A stretch of 64,000 bases of DNA from Undaria pinnatifida (GCA_012845835.1 JABAKD010000011.1:8928381-8992380), one strand, 5' to 3'; counted from the stretch's first letter, positions 1 through 12,768 are shown. Numbers and translations: made by a program. The notes: generated from the sequence alone by a model not told the origin.

Positions 1-30
1 GCTCACGTGCGTATTCGCAGTTATTCGGCT

Positions 31-340
31 GACGCACGCTACGATAGATAAGAGACAGAGCACTTTCCGGCTTTTTATTCTGAATCACAGTGACAGTGCT
101 CGTTTTATTAAAAGAAACCAAAATCGTCGGAATTTCATTCTTTTTTCCCAAATTAGGTTTTGAAATGCACACACATATATATACATAGGCCATGGGATTT
201 TGTTCATCGGGCTATGCACCCTTTTCAATTTTCTTCGAAGTCAGTGTTTGGGTGACGTATCTGATATTGGCCTTAGGAGCCTCAGAACACACACAAACAA
301 GACTATTATACTATCAGTAGAGAACCTCTACGGTACGTAT
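31..340 (-). mobile_element. Family A inverted-repeat element, copy A1
   Basis: The left end carries GACGCACGCTACGATAGATA and the right end GAACCTCTACGGTACG, decayed forms of the family A terminus (ACGCGTGCTACGATAG). Inside are the family landmarks in inverted order: AAAATCGTCGG, then TAGGCCATGGGATTTT, then a GGAGCCTCAG block. There is no reading frame of note. It is one of about ten copies in the window and is judged non-autonomous. Confidence 0.6.
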
Positions 341-624
341 AGAATGATCAGTCGCTTCCTCAGCATTGGAAGCTCGAGCTGTCCCCTCCCGGCGCTTGCC
401 GTTACTACTACTCCGACAGCGCAAGCTGCCGTGGTATTCGGAGGCGTGAGTATGTCTCGACCCGACTTGATCCCTGAGGATCAGGTGCGGTGGAAATAGC
501 CAGGATTGAAGACATCCGTCCGGGCAGGTTAGTGTTGGACCTGCGCCGCCTCACCCACTATTACAAAACCCACGGCCATGAGAAAACGCCCTTCCGCCGG
601 ACTTGGCCCAGTTACACGGTACTA
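341..624. other. No supported gene
   Basis: Unique-looking sequence. Short open frames cross it, but none has protein-like composition or recognisable motifs. Confidence 0.5.
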
Positions 625-895
625 CCTACACAACCCACTAGGGCGTTGGTCCTTGGCGGTATTATTGCGCGTTCGTACAATTGCAAGTTTCTTGGGTTTA
701 CATATCAACTTTGATGTTTTTCGAGTTCCAATGTAAATGAATGTGTTACACTATGTTGGCCCAGTTTCGGTCCAACCTACAACCCACTAGAGCGTTGGTC
801 CTTGGCGGAATTGTTACAATTGCAAGTGTCTTGGGCTTACGGATCAACTTTGACGTTTTTCGAGTTCCAATGTGAATGAATATGTTATACTATTT
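625..895 (+). repeat. Direct duplication, about 130 bp, two copies
   Basis: The block starting ACAACCCACTAGGGCGTTGG near 632 recurs near 779. Both copies continue through TTGCAAGT, CTTGGG, ATCAACTTTGA and TTTTTCGAGTTCCAATGT, with small gaps and substitutions. It looks like an old local tandem duplication. Confidence 0.75.
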
Positions 896-1111
896 TCAGT
901 AGTACAATGAAAACTACGGTACTAGTATACCTGGTTTACCAGAGAGCACTCCTTGTGCCGCCAACAACATGGCATGCTCTCGTCTGCGCTCGTCGGAACA
1001 CGAGCGAAGTAGTTGCAACCAGCGCATAGTATATACCTGGCACGAAACAACAAATGCTGTACAGTATAGGCTGTACAGTAGTCGTAGTATTATAGCGGTC
1101 GCTCTATAATG

Positions 1112-1220
1112 GTGCCGTTTGAGTAGTAGTGCCGTTTGAGTGGTAGTGCCGTTTGAGTGGTAGTGCCGTTTGAGTGGTAGTGCCGGGGTTGGTAGTGCCG
1201 GGGTTGGTAGTGCCGGGGTT
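1112..1220 (+). repeat. Two-stage minisatellite (17 bp then 15 bp units)
   Basis: Four units of GTGCCGTTTGAGTGGTA (17 bp, the first with one change) are followed directly by about three units of GTGCCGGGGTTGGTA (15 bp). The shared GTGCC start and GGTA end suggest the second unit arose from the first by an internal deletion. Confidence 0.9.
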
Positions 1221-1903
1221 GCCTGATATAGGTGCCTGTATAGGTCTAATCGTTTGGCCAGCCTGCAACCACCGGTGGTCTAAGATTTTCGTACATAGTA
1301 GTAGCTGTTGTAGTTGATGTTGTACGGTAGGGCCGCTATTTCAGGCTGGCGCGTAGCGGCACTTCGTATAGGCTACTCGTGCTTTCAGTGTTTATTAACT
1401 TCGAGGCTAAAATGCTTGGAAGTCTAGTCTATACTTTCCACCTGCGGGCCGATACTGTCGGTCGGATGGACAACTACATTAATAGCTGCTGCTGCAGAAT
1501 AAGTGTTGACTTATTCTGTTAAGCGTTGTTGCATTCCGGCGTCAGCTGTTGCATCCCGGCGTCAGCCGTCAGCCCTGTTTAACGTATAAAATAGTAGGTA
1601 CGTAGGTATCGGGTACCTCCAGGTGGTGCATTGATTAGGACTAATATCACGACCAAACAACGATTTCACTTCAAACACGATCTTTACCTTGATTGTCCGG
1701 TGGTCTTGGAATCGCGTTGACAGCCTTGGGGTCAGCGCCGAGACCTTATACCCAGGTATTAGTACTGCTGTGTCTGCACGCGATGGTCTGTATCTCCTCC
1801 GGGGCGACAATGATCATCAGCCAGAGAGAATGTTGGAGATTCCCGCACTGGTGCATGGTTTGTTTATTGAGCATTGGATTTCCGTATATCTTTTTTTTGT
1901 CAA

Positions 1904-2172
1904 TGTTAAGATACGGCCTCGAAAGACCTGTAATTATCCGAATTTGGTATCATCTCGATGTGTTTCGTATGATAAGGTTGGCGTTTTGTATTCGGGAAAG
2001 TTAGGAAATAGATCGGAGGCACGTGCCTCCGATCTCAGAAGCCATCCGGGGCTCTGGTGGAGTTGACTAAAGCTACTACGAAGGCAAAGAAAGTGAGTAC
2101 TCTCCAAGGACCTGTTCAATTGGCATACCTGTCGAAGGGGGGGACTGTGCCCCCACCAATAACCTTACAAAT
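1904..2172 (+). mobile_element. Family E element, copy E1
   Basis: It begins TGTTAAGATACGGCCTCG and ends CCCACCAATAACCTTACA. At 2011-2034 lies a perfect 24-bp palindrome (core CGGAGGCACGTGCCTCCG). Compared with E2 it has a deletion of a few bases after CTGGTGGAGT that breaks the shared reading frame. Three copies occur in the window. Confidence 0.75.
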
Positions 2173-2230
2173 GATGGCGTCGTCGGCAGGACCCTCGCCA
2201 TAGTACTTTTTCTGTGGTTGGTTTGCCGTA

Positions 2231-2332
2231 GAGCCTTTCCTGCCCCCCCCCCCGCCACACCGGCGGTATGCGGCAGGTTCTGGAGCCTTTTCTCCTGCCC
2301 CCCGCCACACCGGCGGCACGCGGCAGGTTTTG
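2231..2332 (+). repeat. Tandem duplication, 52 bp unit
   Basis: GAGCCTTT...CGCCACACCGGCGG...GCGGCAGG occurs at 2231 and again at 2283. It lies between E1 and E2. Confidence 0.8.
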
Positions 2333-2533
2333 TTGGGTGAGTTTTGCCTTGTTGTAGGGTCTGCGTTTCTTTCAACTGCTTTTCTTCGCGTGTTCCTGGC
2401 TCCATAGCCGGACCGTGAGAGCTGTTGGAGTTGGTTTTGAGGAGCCGCATCTTCGAGTCATGGTCTAATTCGTAGAACCGGAGTTTCCCCGAATCTCCCA
2501 TATTTGTGCATATGCGACTCATCAGGGTGGGCT

Positions 2534-2804
2534 AGTGTTAAGATACGGCCTCGAAAGGCCTGTGATTATCAGAATTTGATATCATATCGATGGGTGTCGT
2601 ATGACAAGGTTGGCGTTTTATATTCGGGAAAGTTAGGAAGTAGATCGGAGGCTCGTGCCTCCGATCTCAGAAACCATCCGGGGCTCTGGTGGAGTCGAAT
2701 AAAGCTACGTCTCTACGAAGGCAAAGAAAGTGAGTACTCTCCGAGGACCTGCTCATTTGGCAAACCTGCAGGGGGCACTCTGTGTCCCCACCAATAACCT
2801 TACA
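2534..2804 (+). mobile_element. Family E element, copy E2
   Basis: Same ends and internal order as E1, about 630 bp downstream. The central palindrome at 2643-2666 has one mismatched pair (GGCTCGTGCC). One plus-strand frame stays open across most of the element and contains VSYDKVGVLYSGKLG, which is also seen in E1 and E3. Confidence 0.75.
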
Positions 2805-3002
2805 TTAGTATATGGGATTAATAGTACAAACTATGTCAAGTATTGTTTGGTTTGGTTGTCGTGTGCACCTTGATAAGAAATACACGAAAAGCAACGTATA
2901 TGTACGGTAAAGGCCACCTCTTGAAGAAGAAAAATGATTATCCAGATCGGTACCCAGGACTTGCGTTTCCAGTTTGGGAGAGGGGGCGTTCTACAGTAAG
3001 GC

Positions 3003-3240
3003 ACATGCTACCATAGAGGTAGCACCTTTCGCTCTTAATCACGGGGCGCCTTAATCCAAAATCGTCGGACAAAAACACGCCATTTTTGGCATGGTCCTCG
3101 TGTTGTGTACCTAGGCCATGGGATTCTTCAAATCCGGTCGCAGTTTTATTTTTCTCCAGATCAGTTTTTCGGAGAGCCCTTGATAAGCTCCCAAAATTGA
3201 GGAAAACCCTCAGAAAACAAGGGGAGGACCTCTATCTCAA
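3003..3240 (-). mobile_element. Family A element, copy A2
   Basis: The left end has ATGCTACCATAGAGGTAGCACC, shortened here to the core GCTACCATAGAGGTAG, followed by GGGGCGCCTTAA, AAAATCGTCGGA and GTACCTAGGCCATGGGATT. It ends in GGAGGACCTCTATCTC. The order matches A3 and is the reverse of A4. Confidence 0.65.
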
Positions 3241-3302
3241 AAGGGGGTATAACGGCTCTCGGGTTTAACATAATTTTCTTGTAAATATCAACCTGTGTTT
3301 AA

Positions 3303-3668
3303 ATGCTTAGTTTGGGTATATTATTGGTTAACCATTTGCAAGTGATCAAACGGACTAAAACCGCACTAAATACCTTAACAAATGGCGTTGTCGGCAGGAC
3401 TTGGGTTTTTTTGGTTGTGGGTTCAAATCCCACGTCCACCACAATGAAACGTTTTTCAGACTTTCCCCATGTCGAACTTGAAAAATACTCTCCCCGGTAT
3501 ACCCAGGAAATGAAACGACTCGGTTAATTGACAGATCCGCCCGTATATTCTGCCGACCTGCTAACCCGCCGTTTCAGGGGGGGAGTGCTATAAGGCTTAA
3601 TATAATATGGGTAAGCTATTGGTTAACCTTTTGCAAGTGGTCAAACGGACTAATACCCCACAAAAACC
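3303..3668 (+). repeat. Direct repeat of about 62 bp, copies 300 bp apart
   Basis: A block with ATTGGTTAACC, TTTGCAAGTG, TCAAACGGACTAA at about 3311-3365 recurs at about 3607-3660. The flanks differ. Its origin is unknown. Confidence 0.7.
3383..3443 (+). ncRNA. tRNA-like 3' half or SINE-type Pol III box (weak)
   Basis: GGTTGTGGGTTCAAATCCCA followed by CGTCCACCA reads like a T-arm (GTGGG stem, TTCAAAT loop, CCCAC stem) and an acceptor ending in CCA. GGTTCAAATCC fits an RNA polymerase III B box. TGGCGTTGTCGG upstream is a poor A box and is too close (36 bp). No matching 5' acceptor or anticodon arm was found, so this is at most a tRNA fragment or tRNA-derived repeat. Confidence 0.25.
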
Positions 3669-4018
3669 TCAACACCTGTGCCCTTCTTACGGCATTGGCT
3701 TTGGTTTATTGTATGGTATATCCTGTATTCTACTGCTGGTATACTTCCTCGGAGGTCTCGTACGCTTTGTCTGGCAAATACGAAATGTCAAAAATGCGGA
3801 TTATTACCTGGTACTATTAATAGTTCCACCGGGAAAACAGATCTCTTCGGTCTGGCATCACCCGGGCACCATCGTTCAGTCACACATATTTTTCCAACCT
3901 AAATATATTGCGGCGTAAATTTTATATAGAGCAAGAGTAAAATGTTTAGTTGTGTTTGGAGTAGGTGAAGCTCCTGAACCATGCTATCATGTACGCGGAC
4001 TACAGCAGTTTCAAGTAC

Positions 4019-6760
4019 TCAATGATTGTACGTCGTAGTGTATGTAGTGTTTGTTACTAGCGACAGGGGCGAGAGGCTTATCTTGTTGCTAGAGTTACTA
4101 CACCGTCGTGTCTTGACCAAAGGGGGAGGTGTCGATTCGCGGGTCGCTTGTTTGCACCCTTTTTCACAACGAGATAAATGAAGAGTAAAAAAAGCGCTTT
4201 TCTCGTTTATTATAAAACGCAAGGTTCCACTCTGTGCACGAAAATAAACATGAGCACGACCCTTGAGGTATTAGGTGGACACAAAGCGCTCTCCCCTATG
4301 CTACGGTCCAGATGCCATTTAACCCTTTAAGCACCGAACTCCCGACATGGCGATAAACCACTTGGAATTATTCTAGGATAATTTAAGAGTTGGAAAAATG
4401 GGTTGAGCTGGTAATAGTGAAGATATGTGGCCGGACAGTTTAACAAGACCGTCGGACAGATAGTTCCTCCCCGATGGTCCACGCGGTGTGTGGGTCGCAC
4501 GACATTTGTATGTTTCAATTTGACATTGCGCACGTATCGTGCAGCCCCAGTGGCAGAGATTTTTCGAAAACCAAATAAATGTGTAGACTAAATATATATA
4601 TATATATATATATGCCTGGTACAGTACTCCAGAGCGTATGTTTACTGTTAGTTCTTACTGTAATGTCATATTTATTTATGTGTCAATCGGAAACAGAAGT
4701 AAAAAATGTAGAGACCACGCTCTGGCTGCCGCCTGTAGGGTCGTGTTTGTGGCAAACATTTAAACTTGATGAGTAGAGAGTTCGCTACCTGTATACAATG
4801 CATAACTGGAACATGCGAAGGAACACATCGAGGGAACCCATACAGAGGGCGGGGGGGGTGGACATTCAGACCGCGACGCAACGGATGCCCACCGCAGATA
4901 ACTTCCACACCCATCCGCCGAACACATCAATCACGCCACTCCAGCCGCGCTTGCTTGCTCACGGCTCTGTTGTAGCATACAATACGCGGTATATCTACCT
5001 CCGGACGGGGCCGTCGCACGCAGATAGCCTGTCTACGCACACACGGGAGGGGGGCTGTATTGAGGAAGAGCATCTAGCTCGCGTGTAAAAGCGGATTTGC
5101 AGCGTGTAAAAATCGAGGGGTACTATATCTTCGACCATTCGTACGAAGAGCACGACAGCGAGCACTACCAGCTTAGGCACTTTTAAAATAGGGACGCGTC
5201 GGCAGGACCTGCAAACTGAGTGAGCCTCTGCTTCGAGCGGACGCTCCCTCCCGCATGGCGTCTTCTTCGCATGTTGGTAAGACATGCTGAGAACATGATA
5301 TGCATGTTCGACATACACCGTAACCGCTGAATTGCAGCTGTCGGCACGCCGACTATTCTACTGCTGCGCGTCGGGCCGAAGTGTGTTTCTACGTGCACCG
5401 ATCAATGCCGCATCCAGATATCAGTATTCTAATATATGGGCAGACAAGATGTAGGCTTGAAATCAGGTACTTCGGTCATGTTCGAATGACAAAAAGAAAG
5501 GGCGCCTCGGGTGCTTCGAAGCATGATCGCAATAATGTGGCTTCAGATACCTTGTCAATACATAAATTACGGCATTGAGCAAGCGCGTCAATTTCATAGC
5601 CCCAAAACCGAATTGGGTGTGCGAGCCAAGCCGCAGGCGCAGCAACTATGCACTCCCGCGCGGGGGCGCTCAACACACAGTTCCACCTGAATAGTACATC
5701 CCACGTACATCATACAATCATAAGTTTCGTCGATGACAGCGGTTCGTGGGATGAGTTCGTGGGATGAGGTGCTCCGTGTGGACATCGACATACACCTAAT
5801 ATAGTACGTGATACATGCTTTCAGGTTGCGTGGTCAGCATCACTCTAAACTGCCGGGAGTAAGGAAAATTTATTGCGTTTTGCCATCATGCAATCAATGT
5901 GGAGGGCCACACTACAATGAGCAGCTTAGACTAAAACCCACGGGAACGACGTTTCCTCATACGAGGTTGAACAATTACACAGCGAGAAGCCCCCCGGATA
6001 GCTAAACCACGCAAGCGAGACCGTTCACGTTCGCTTTTGTCTTGCTGTAGTGGAGGTATATTGCTGCTTAGCGATGGTTGTGTTCTTGCTTTGTGGCGTT
6101 GGCATGTGTGCCAGCTCGTGACTGATGTGTATGCTCACAGTAGACTCGCTTGACGCCAAGACACAGCAGTCCTAGATAGCTAAATACTACATGGGCCAGG
6201 TAATCCGTGGCACTATGTAGCGACAAGGATAACTACTGACTGTTTGAAAAGTATCATTGCTAGGTATACCTGGTGATATATTGCTTAGTTTTAAATCTGA
6301 CACTGCATTGCCATAAACTGAGGATTTGCCTGTCGTGGTAATCTCACTGCCATCGACCATCGTAGCAGCAGAAGTGCGTCGTATTATTGGAGCTTGTATG
6401 CACAGCAGTATATGCTTCATTTTGCCACCCCGACCCATCTAAACTGGAACCAGGTAGCACGCATGACGCATGCCAATATAGTATATATGATGAATACCTA
6501 CAACAAGTGGCACGAAAGTAGAAGCCGGCGTTCAAGCTTCTGTTTGGAACTATTTCGTTTTTATGTGTAAGGAGACGAGAAGGCCATTCCACCTCTTGGC
6601 CTTGACTTGAACGTAGCGACGCCAGCTTGACTAGTGGCACTAGCAGTACTGACGCGTGCGATGGCAGAGATAGAATCTTTTTGCCTAAATTATTTCTGTC
6701 TGAAAGACGGAACTCCCTAACTCAAAGTTGTCGGAATAGCACTCTTATTTTGCGGTACAA
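4019..6760. other. No supported gene; one AT microsatellite
   Basis: 2.7 kb with only short frames of arbitrary composition. The one distinct feature is (AT)11 at 4591-4612. Confidence 0.5.
4591..4612. repeat. (AT)n microsatellite
   Basis: Uninterrupted alternating A and T. Confidence 0.95.
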
Positions 6761-6930
6761 CAAGGCCAGGGGAGTCACGTTTCGGAACTCGTTTTGCAAT
6801 ACCTCGGAGTCACTCGCGCGAGTGACCCCGGTCGGAAGATCATGCTTATGTTGCCCTAGATCAAGGCCAGGGGGGTCACCTTTAGGGGCTCTTTTCCCGA
6901 TAGCTCGGAGTCACTCGCACGAGTGATATT
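6761..6930 (+). repeat. 101-bp tandem copy of a family C end
   Basis: CAAGGCCAGG occurs at 6761 and 6862. Each copy runs to a GTCACTCGC palindrome: perfect GTCACTCGCGCGAGTGAC at 6809-6826, and one mismatch at 6910-6927. The end of a family C element has been duplicated. Confidence 0.7.
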
Positions 6931-7209
6931 ACCTGTTCCTTCGCGGTCTTACGCTTTGGTGCTTTTTCAATTTTGCTATATGAGTCCGCCACGGAATAGT
7001 ATGCTACGCTCTGCACCAAAACAAAATCATGAAGTACTTTGTTATGGCATTGCCCTGGACAGCCCGTGGTCTTGTTATACCGTGTACAGAGTAACTGGTG
7101 CCAGTGGTAAAAGCCGGGTGGTTGACATGGGGGTACTCGTATATCATAACATCATCATAACATCATGATAACACCATGATAACATCGTCAGAACACCGTC
7201 GTAACATCC
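6862..7209 (+). mobile_element. Family C element, copy C1
   Basis: After the palindrome at 6910 the family order follows: TTCGCGGTCTTACGCTTT, then a GTCCGCCACGGAATAG block, then GCTACGCTCTGC. It ends in a run of ATAACATC-type repeats (7145-7203) and AACATCCCCCTACTAATACC. The right palindrome is not preserved. Confidence 0.55.
7145..7203 (+). repeat. ATAACATC(A)TC minisatellite
   Basis: About five degenerate units of CATCATAACATCATGATAAC type. The same CATAACATCCCCCC wording occurs near the right end of other C copies (about 27600 and 32043), so this is an expansion inside the element. Confidence 0.7.
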
Positions 7210-7391
7210 CCCTACTAATACCTTACCCTTGGTCAGCGGTCAGTATTAATAGCACGTCCTTGTCATAGACCTACAACTAGTCCGTGGGTTTGGTCATCGG
7301 TTGGGAGTTTTTAGTATGCTCAAACGCGGTTTGGGGGTGAGGCATACAGCTCAACTCAGCAGCCACGGAAAATCGTCGGGACAACCCGCCC

Positions 7392-7896
<505 letters not shown>

Positions 7897-7899
7897 AAG

Positions 7900-9160
7900 A
7901 ACTCCCAGTAATGGTGTTGCAAATCCATGCTAGAATTGTGGTTGAGGGGGGCGCACAAGTTGATGCGGAAAGCCAACCAACCAGAACTCTCTACGGTTGA
8001 TTATGTTCATAGTTATTGCCCAGTTTTAATGAGTACTCTTTCTTTCCAGCCTAATTTGAAAGAAGCTTTAACCTCAGTGAACTTGTGCACAAGCAGTGGT
8101 CACAAGTGTGGTGTACCGTTTCCTCGCCGGTAAGTGCCTTCATTTTGTGGCGCGCAGGGTTCAGCTTTCCCACTTTATACATTTTTGCGCTTGTCGACTT
8201 GTATCTCGAATTTCGCCAGCTCGCTCTCTCGCAGTTTCTGCCTGTCCAGTTGTAAGAAACAGTCCTATGCGCGGTTTGAACCTACGAGTTGGACCTCAAC
8301 AGGTACGCGGCTTACTATTTGTATTGATCTACCGGCGACGCCAGCGTGGTAGGTGCCGACTCCATCTAATCGATAAATTGCACTATGTGGTGTAAAGTTA
8401 CGACTACTTTGTCCTGACGAGTTGCTATCGCTACGTGCCACCGTAGTATATGCTCCCCCACCGCCACATACGCTCCGGAGTAATATATATGCTCCAGGGT
8501 GTAACTCCGACACCTGCCGTTTCGGTGGTGCGTTAAGATAGAGCCAAACCATTTATGTCCTAGCTATCATGTAGCCCCCATCCCGAAAACGATCGACAGG
8601 GAAACACCTCGTTAAACAATGGCGCCCTTGGCGAGCAAAGCACTTCACTGGTATCGAACATCCCTCTCTCTTGGAAAACTGGACATGGCAAATCCACACT
8701 CTATGTCGGGGCCATGCAGTCGTTGTGTGAACGTGAGGACATGGGGTCTTGAAAGGAGTCTGATAAATCTGGTGTACACAAATTCTCTGAAAACGTTGAT
8801 CACCCTTCTACAAACGTCCTGGTGCACAGTCTGCGCAGTGGTTACAAACCTCGTCTTTCTGTCTCTCCGGACTAGATACTCTTAGATCGGGCACTGTGGC
8901 GCAGTATGTACTGCCAGCATACGAGCATATACTACCTCTCTGGCCATAAAATACTCCCCCGCATAACTAGGGCTATCGCAAAAACGACGTAAATGGCTAA
9001 CTACCAGCAAGTGCAAGCTTGCTTACGATCATTTTGGGATAAGGAGAGCTACACGTCGTTCACAAAATGGTTTAGCCCAAAGGTGCTATTATAGCTCTAT
9101 ATCGTACCACACGTCACTCTGTACACTATTAATATCAATAGTATCAAAAATACACCAAAG
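7900..9160. other. No supported gene
   Basis: Unique-looking sequence with frames under 100 codons and no recognisable motif. CCACCGTAGTATATGCTCC (8440-8458) is followed by a similar CTCCGGAGTAATATATATGC. Confidence 0.45.
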
Positions 9161-9161
9161 C

Positions 9162-9436
9162 GCTACGACGCTAGCGGGGGGCACTTCTGGGCTCCCTGCT
9201 ATTTCGGTTGCTCGGCCTTACTCGCGCGAGTGTGACCCGCCCGTTCTCCTTGCGGTCTTAGGCTTCCGCGGGTGTGTTGTAACTTCGCGATATTAATCCG
9301 CAATGGACTGGGTATAGCTAAGCTGGGCCAAACCTTCTCGCCTGGAGTGTTTGTGTCATTGGGCGGCGTCACTTGCGCGAGTGACCCAAACTCGGTGGTG
9401 ACAAAGAGGGGATGATAGAGTATGATACTACAATAC
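9162..9436 (+). mobile_element. Family C element, copy C2
   Basis: The left end is GCTACGACGCTAGCGGGGGG. The inner palindromes are TTACTCGCGCGAGTGTGACC (about 9218) and GTCACTTGCGCGAGTGAC (9368-9385). Between them are CTTGCGGTCTTAGGCTTCCG, CCGCAATGGACTGGGTATAG and GCTGGGCCAAAC, in family order. The right terminus is poorly preserved. Confidence 0.65.
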
Positions 9437-9439
9437 CGC

Positions 9440-11351
9440 AGGACGCCTTGGCCGATAGGTATGGGCCCTTGCCTGGGAGGTGAAGAAAGCTATCGGGTAA
9501 CCAGCGTTCAGTCTCGTGCCGCGAGAGTCCAAATCCACGGTGAGTTTCGCCGGAAGCAATGGGATGGTGGTCAATTAAACCCCCAGTCCACGAGATATCT
9601 CGCTGGGGGGATCTGGCAAAAAACGTCTTCATTGCTCTGATCGGTGTTGCTGAAAAAACGGCCCATCGGATAGTCCGCTAGATGAGATGGCCAATTTCAC
9701 GTTCCTAACGAATATGTACGTGTTGTTTTTATGGTCCTGGCTAATGTCGGCTGCAATATCGTTAGGTCATTCTTAGTGTTTTGGTAACGTCAGCCAATGT
9801 TTGGGCTGTACGCGCTGGCACCCCAAAGGCCCTCTATTTCTCTGACCGAATGATTTGGCAGCTAATAATGGCGGTGAGACGTTGCACTGGCGTGTTCTTC
9901 CAGCCCAGCTGACTCCAGAGTTGCTGGAGCGTGTCTGTCCTATGGTCATGGACTATCTTATGGCGATGTCTTAATGTGAGCACAACGTGTAGTGACCGTC
10001 GAAGTAGCCTGCGGCGATGGTCAGGTGTGGGAACGACAACAGACCATCGCATCTCCGATGGACCGTTGAAGAAAACAACTCGTGATACGGCAGCTTTCTG
10101 TTGTAGTGACGCTGGCACTACTACGTATCCGGCTGCATTCGAAGAAAGGCAGTACACGACCGGTACTACTCTGTGTAGTTGACAAGTGTCAACAGTGACA
10201 ACAGCAGTTTTTACATACTATACGTGATGTTGATTAATTTGAGCCAGCTGGACAATATGAAGCAAATGTTTTCGCATCTCCTTGGCTCCACCGCTCCACC
10301 GCGTGTTCTCGGGGTGGCATATATTTACCCCTTGGTAGTGTGGCAAACTACCTTTTATAACTGTCCGGCAGCGCCGAGTCACACCTACACCAGGACCTAC
10401 AATGCCCCGGTGTCAAGCTGCCGTCGTATGATTGTACGAGCTATACTTGCAACCAATCGTGGAGTATGTGCGGTCTCCATATTTAGCTATGGTCGTGGAC
10501 ATCGGACAAAAAACTCTCTTTAATTATGAGCGGCTTGTTATTATGCTCGCAACCTCGCCTGGACAATGGAACGCCGGCCAGCAACTAGGCTAAGTAGGAC
10601 TGCAACACAACGCCGATGATGTTCTCTGTCGTGGGTGAAACCGGAAGTTGAGCAATACGGCCCCCTACGAGCCGGACGAGAAAACAAGAAAACTGCGTGC
10701 GGTTGTTTGCTTCCGTTAGCCCTGTTGAAGGAGACGTTTCAAACTCGGATTATCCTTTCCTTCTTACAACTACTTTATCACTGTTATTATATGATCATTA
10801 TTATTTGACCAACTACCTGGTACGAGTACACGGGTAGCGTGGAAAAATGGTTTTGGCTCTAGGAACTGAATCCTGGGCTAAATATGCCTGTTTAACCCGC
10901 CAAGAACACTGTTAAAACAACGGATACACCCCGCAAGGTTTTCACTCCGTTGTTTGTCGAGGGCTTGATCCCACTTCTCCGCTTATCTACGTAGGGTCCC
11001 ACTTTGAGTTTTAGCGCAACCAAAGAATCAGTTCTCAGAAATGTGTATTATTGTTGGTCATAACTGAGGCCAAAAACAATGGATACTTGGGGGTTTTGGG
11101 GTAAAAATGATAATGTCGTCAAAACTGACGAACAGTCAAACTAAGGCTATCGAGAACCGGAAAAGTACTAGTCTACAGGTATGTGTTTTCGGCCGTCCCG
11201 CCGAGTAAATCGCGTGTTGTCGGCCTAAAATCTCAGTTCTGAGGGCGCAAAAACGATTGCCCATAAAAGCAATTGGTCTTATTATCATAACTAGTACCTA
11301 CGGTATTCTTCTTGCTATCGATGTTATTGTTATTATTACTGTTGGTGGTGG

Positions 11352-11386
<35 letters not shown>

Positions 11387-12500
11387 ATAAATCTTACTAC
11401 GTTGTGTCAACCGCTCTATATCAAGCTATTTACAGTACAAGGTTTGCGTGCGGCTACCGGTCTTCCTTCCCGGCCGAACGGACGAGCCTAATAGGCTGTT
11501 GTTATTGGTGGTCATTTAGCCTCCCTTTCGATGCGCGGCGGGCAGTCATCAAGTACAGTCGCTTTGGGGGTACTAGCATCTACGTTGCTACATTCACAAG
11601 TGAAAGAGTAGTAGCCACGAAGTTATCTATCATGCAAGAAAAACGTATACCCGGTATATGATACCCATGGGCGAGGCCGTATCTTAAGAGCTGTTTCCAG
11701 GTCTTATGCCAGATGTACCACCGTAAGAGCAAATCTTATGTCTCAATTATTATTTCCTTTCCTTTTGGGAGTGCCGCATATCTCACATCTGCACATTATC
11801 GCCTATACGACGTGCCGATATATATGCATTGCCTATTTTGGGCAAAAGAAGAGACGACGAGCTTGGACAAATGTATTGAGATCACAGTCGAGGTGCCGTT
11901 CCAGTGTGTTCCTTGCGGCGGATAATTGATGTTTCGAATACCTCGCCCAAAGGTGCGAGGTCGGCCGGTTGAACGATCGACGTTCAACTCCGAATCACGG
12001 AGGAAACAGGAGGAATGAAGCAAAAGGGGCAGGTTTCATCGGGACGGGTTGAAACGTTCGAGCAAAAGGTAAAAAACATATCCATGTAGGTCGATACGGC
12101 AAAAAGAGAACATATACGTTATTTCCATTGTCGGAACAGTAGCCTTTGGGGAGAAGGGCATTGCAGTCATCTGTTTCCTCGACGGGTGGCGTTGGCGGCC
12201 TGTACGGACCCAGCGTGTACGGGAGTGCACCCACGCCAGCCGCTGCAGCAGCAGAAAACGGCAAGAGGGATATCAAGTATTTCTAAGCCTTGCCATCCCC
12301 GACAAGCCATGCTGCGGTATCATATCAAGGGCGCGTGTTCCAAAGGCCTTTCGTTTCTAACATCACGAGGGAGTCCCTATACCTCACCCTATCAACCATT
12401 GCGAGAACATGACTACACCAAGGCTACGGCAGGTGGGGTACCACCGATTTCACTACCGGGTTTAACGCCTTCACCACACTGGAAACCCTAGTGGAGGACA
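9440..12500. other. No supported gene; one GTT microsatellite
   Basis: Frames up to 134 codons occur, but the longest runs through the GTT repeat at 11348-11387 and has no protein-like conservation. No splice-bounded exon could be argued. Confidence 0.45.
11341..11387 (+). repeat. (GTT)n microsatellite
   Basis: GTTGGTGGTG followed by about 13 GTT units. Confidence 0.95.
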
Positions 12501-12539
12501 AATTTACTTGAAGTAAGTATAGGCAGGGGTTTTGGGGGC

Positions 12540-12768
12540 TCTACAGGGGTTAAGCCACTCACACGAGTCACTCTGTACCTCACTGATTACAAAAATACTT
12601 TCGGGGGGGGGGGGGGGGCGGGGGGGGGGCGCAGCGTAGCGTACCATTCCATGTTGCGGATTCATACCGCCCAATTATATCGGTACGAAAGTTTATGACC
12701 GCCAAGGAAAAAGGGGGGTTACTCGCGCGAGTGACCTCTATAGCCACTGCGAAACACGCCCCCAAAAG
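12540..12768 (-). mobile_element. Family C element, copy C3 (inverted)
   Basis: Read on the minus strand it has the right palindrome GTTACTCGCGCGAGTGACC (12717-12735), then CTTGGCGGTCATAAACTTTCG, CAACATGGAATGGTACGC, a G-tract expansion (12603-12629), GAGGTACAGAGTGACTCGTG and the far terminus. The order matches C7. Confidence 0.65.
12603..12629 (+). repeat. Poly-G tract with one C interruption
   Basis: 16 Gs, one C, then 9-10 Gs. It sits inside C3. Confidence 0.95.
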
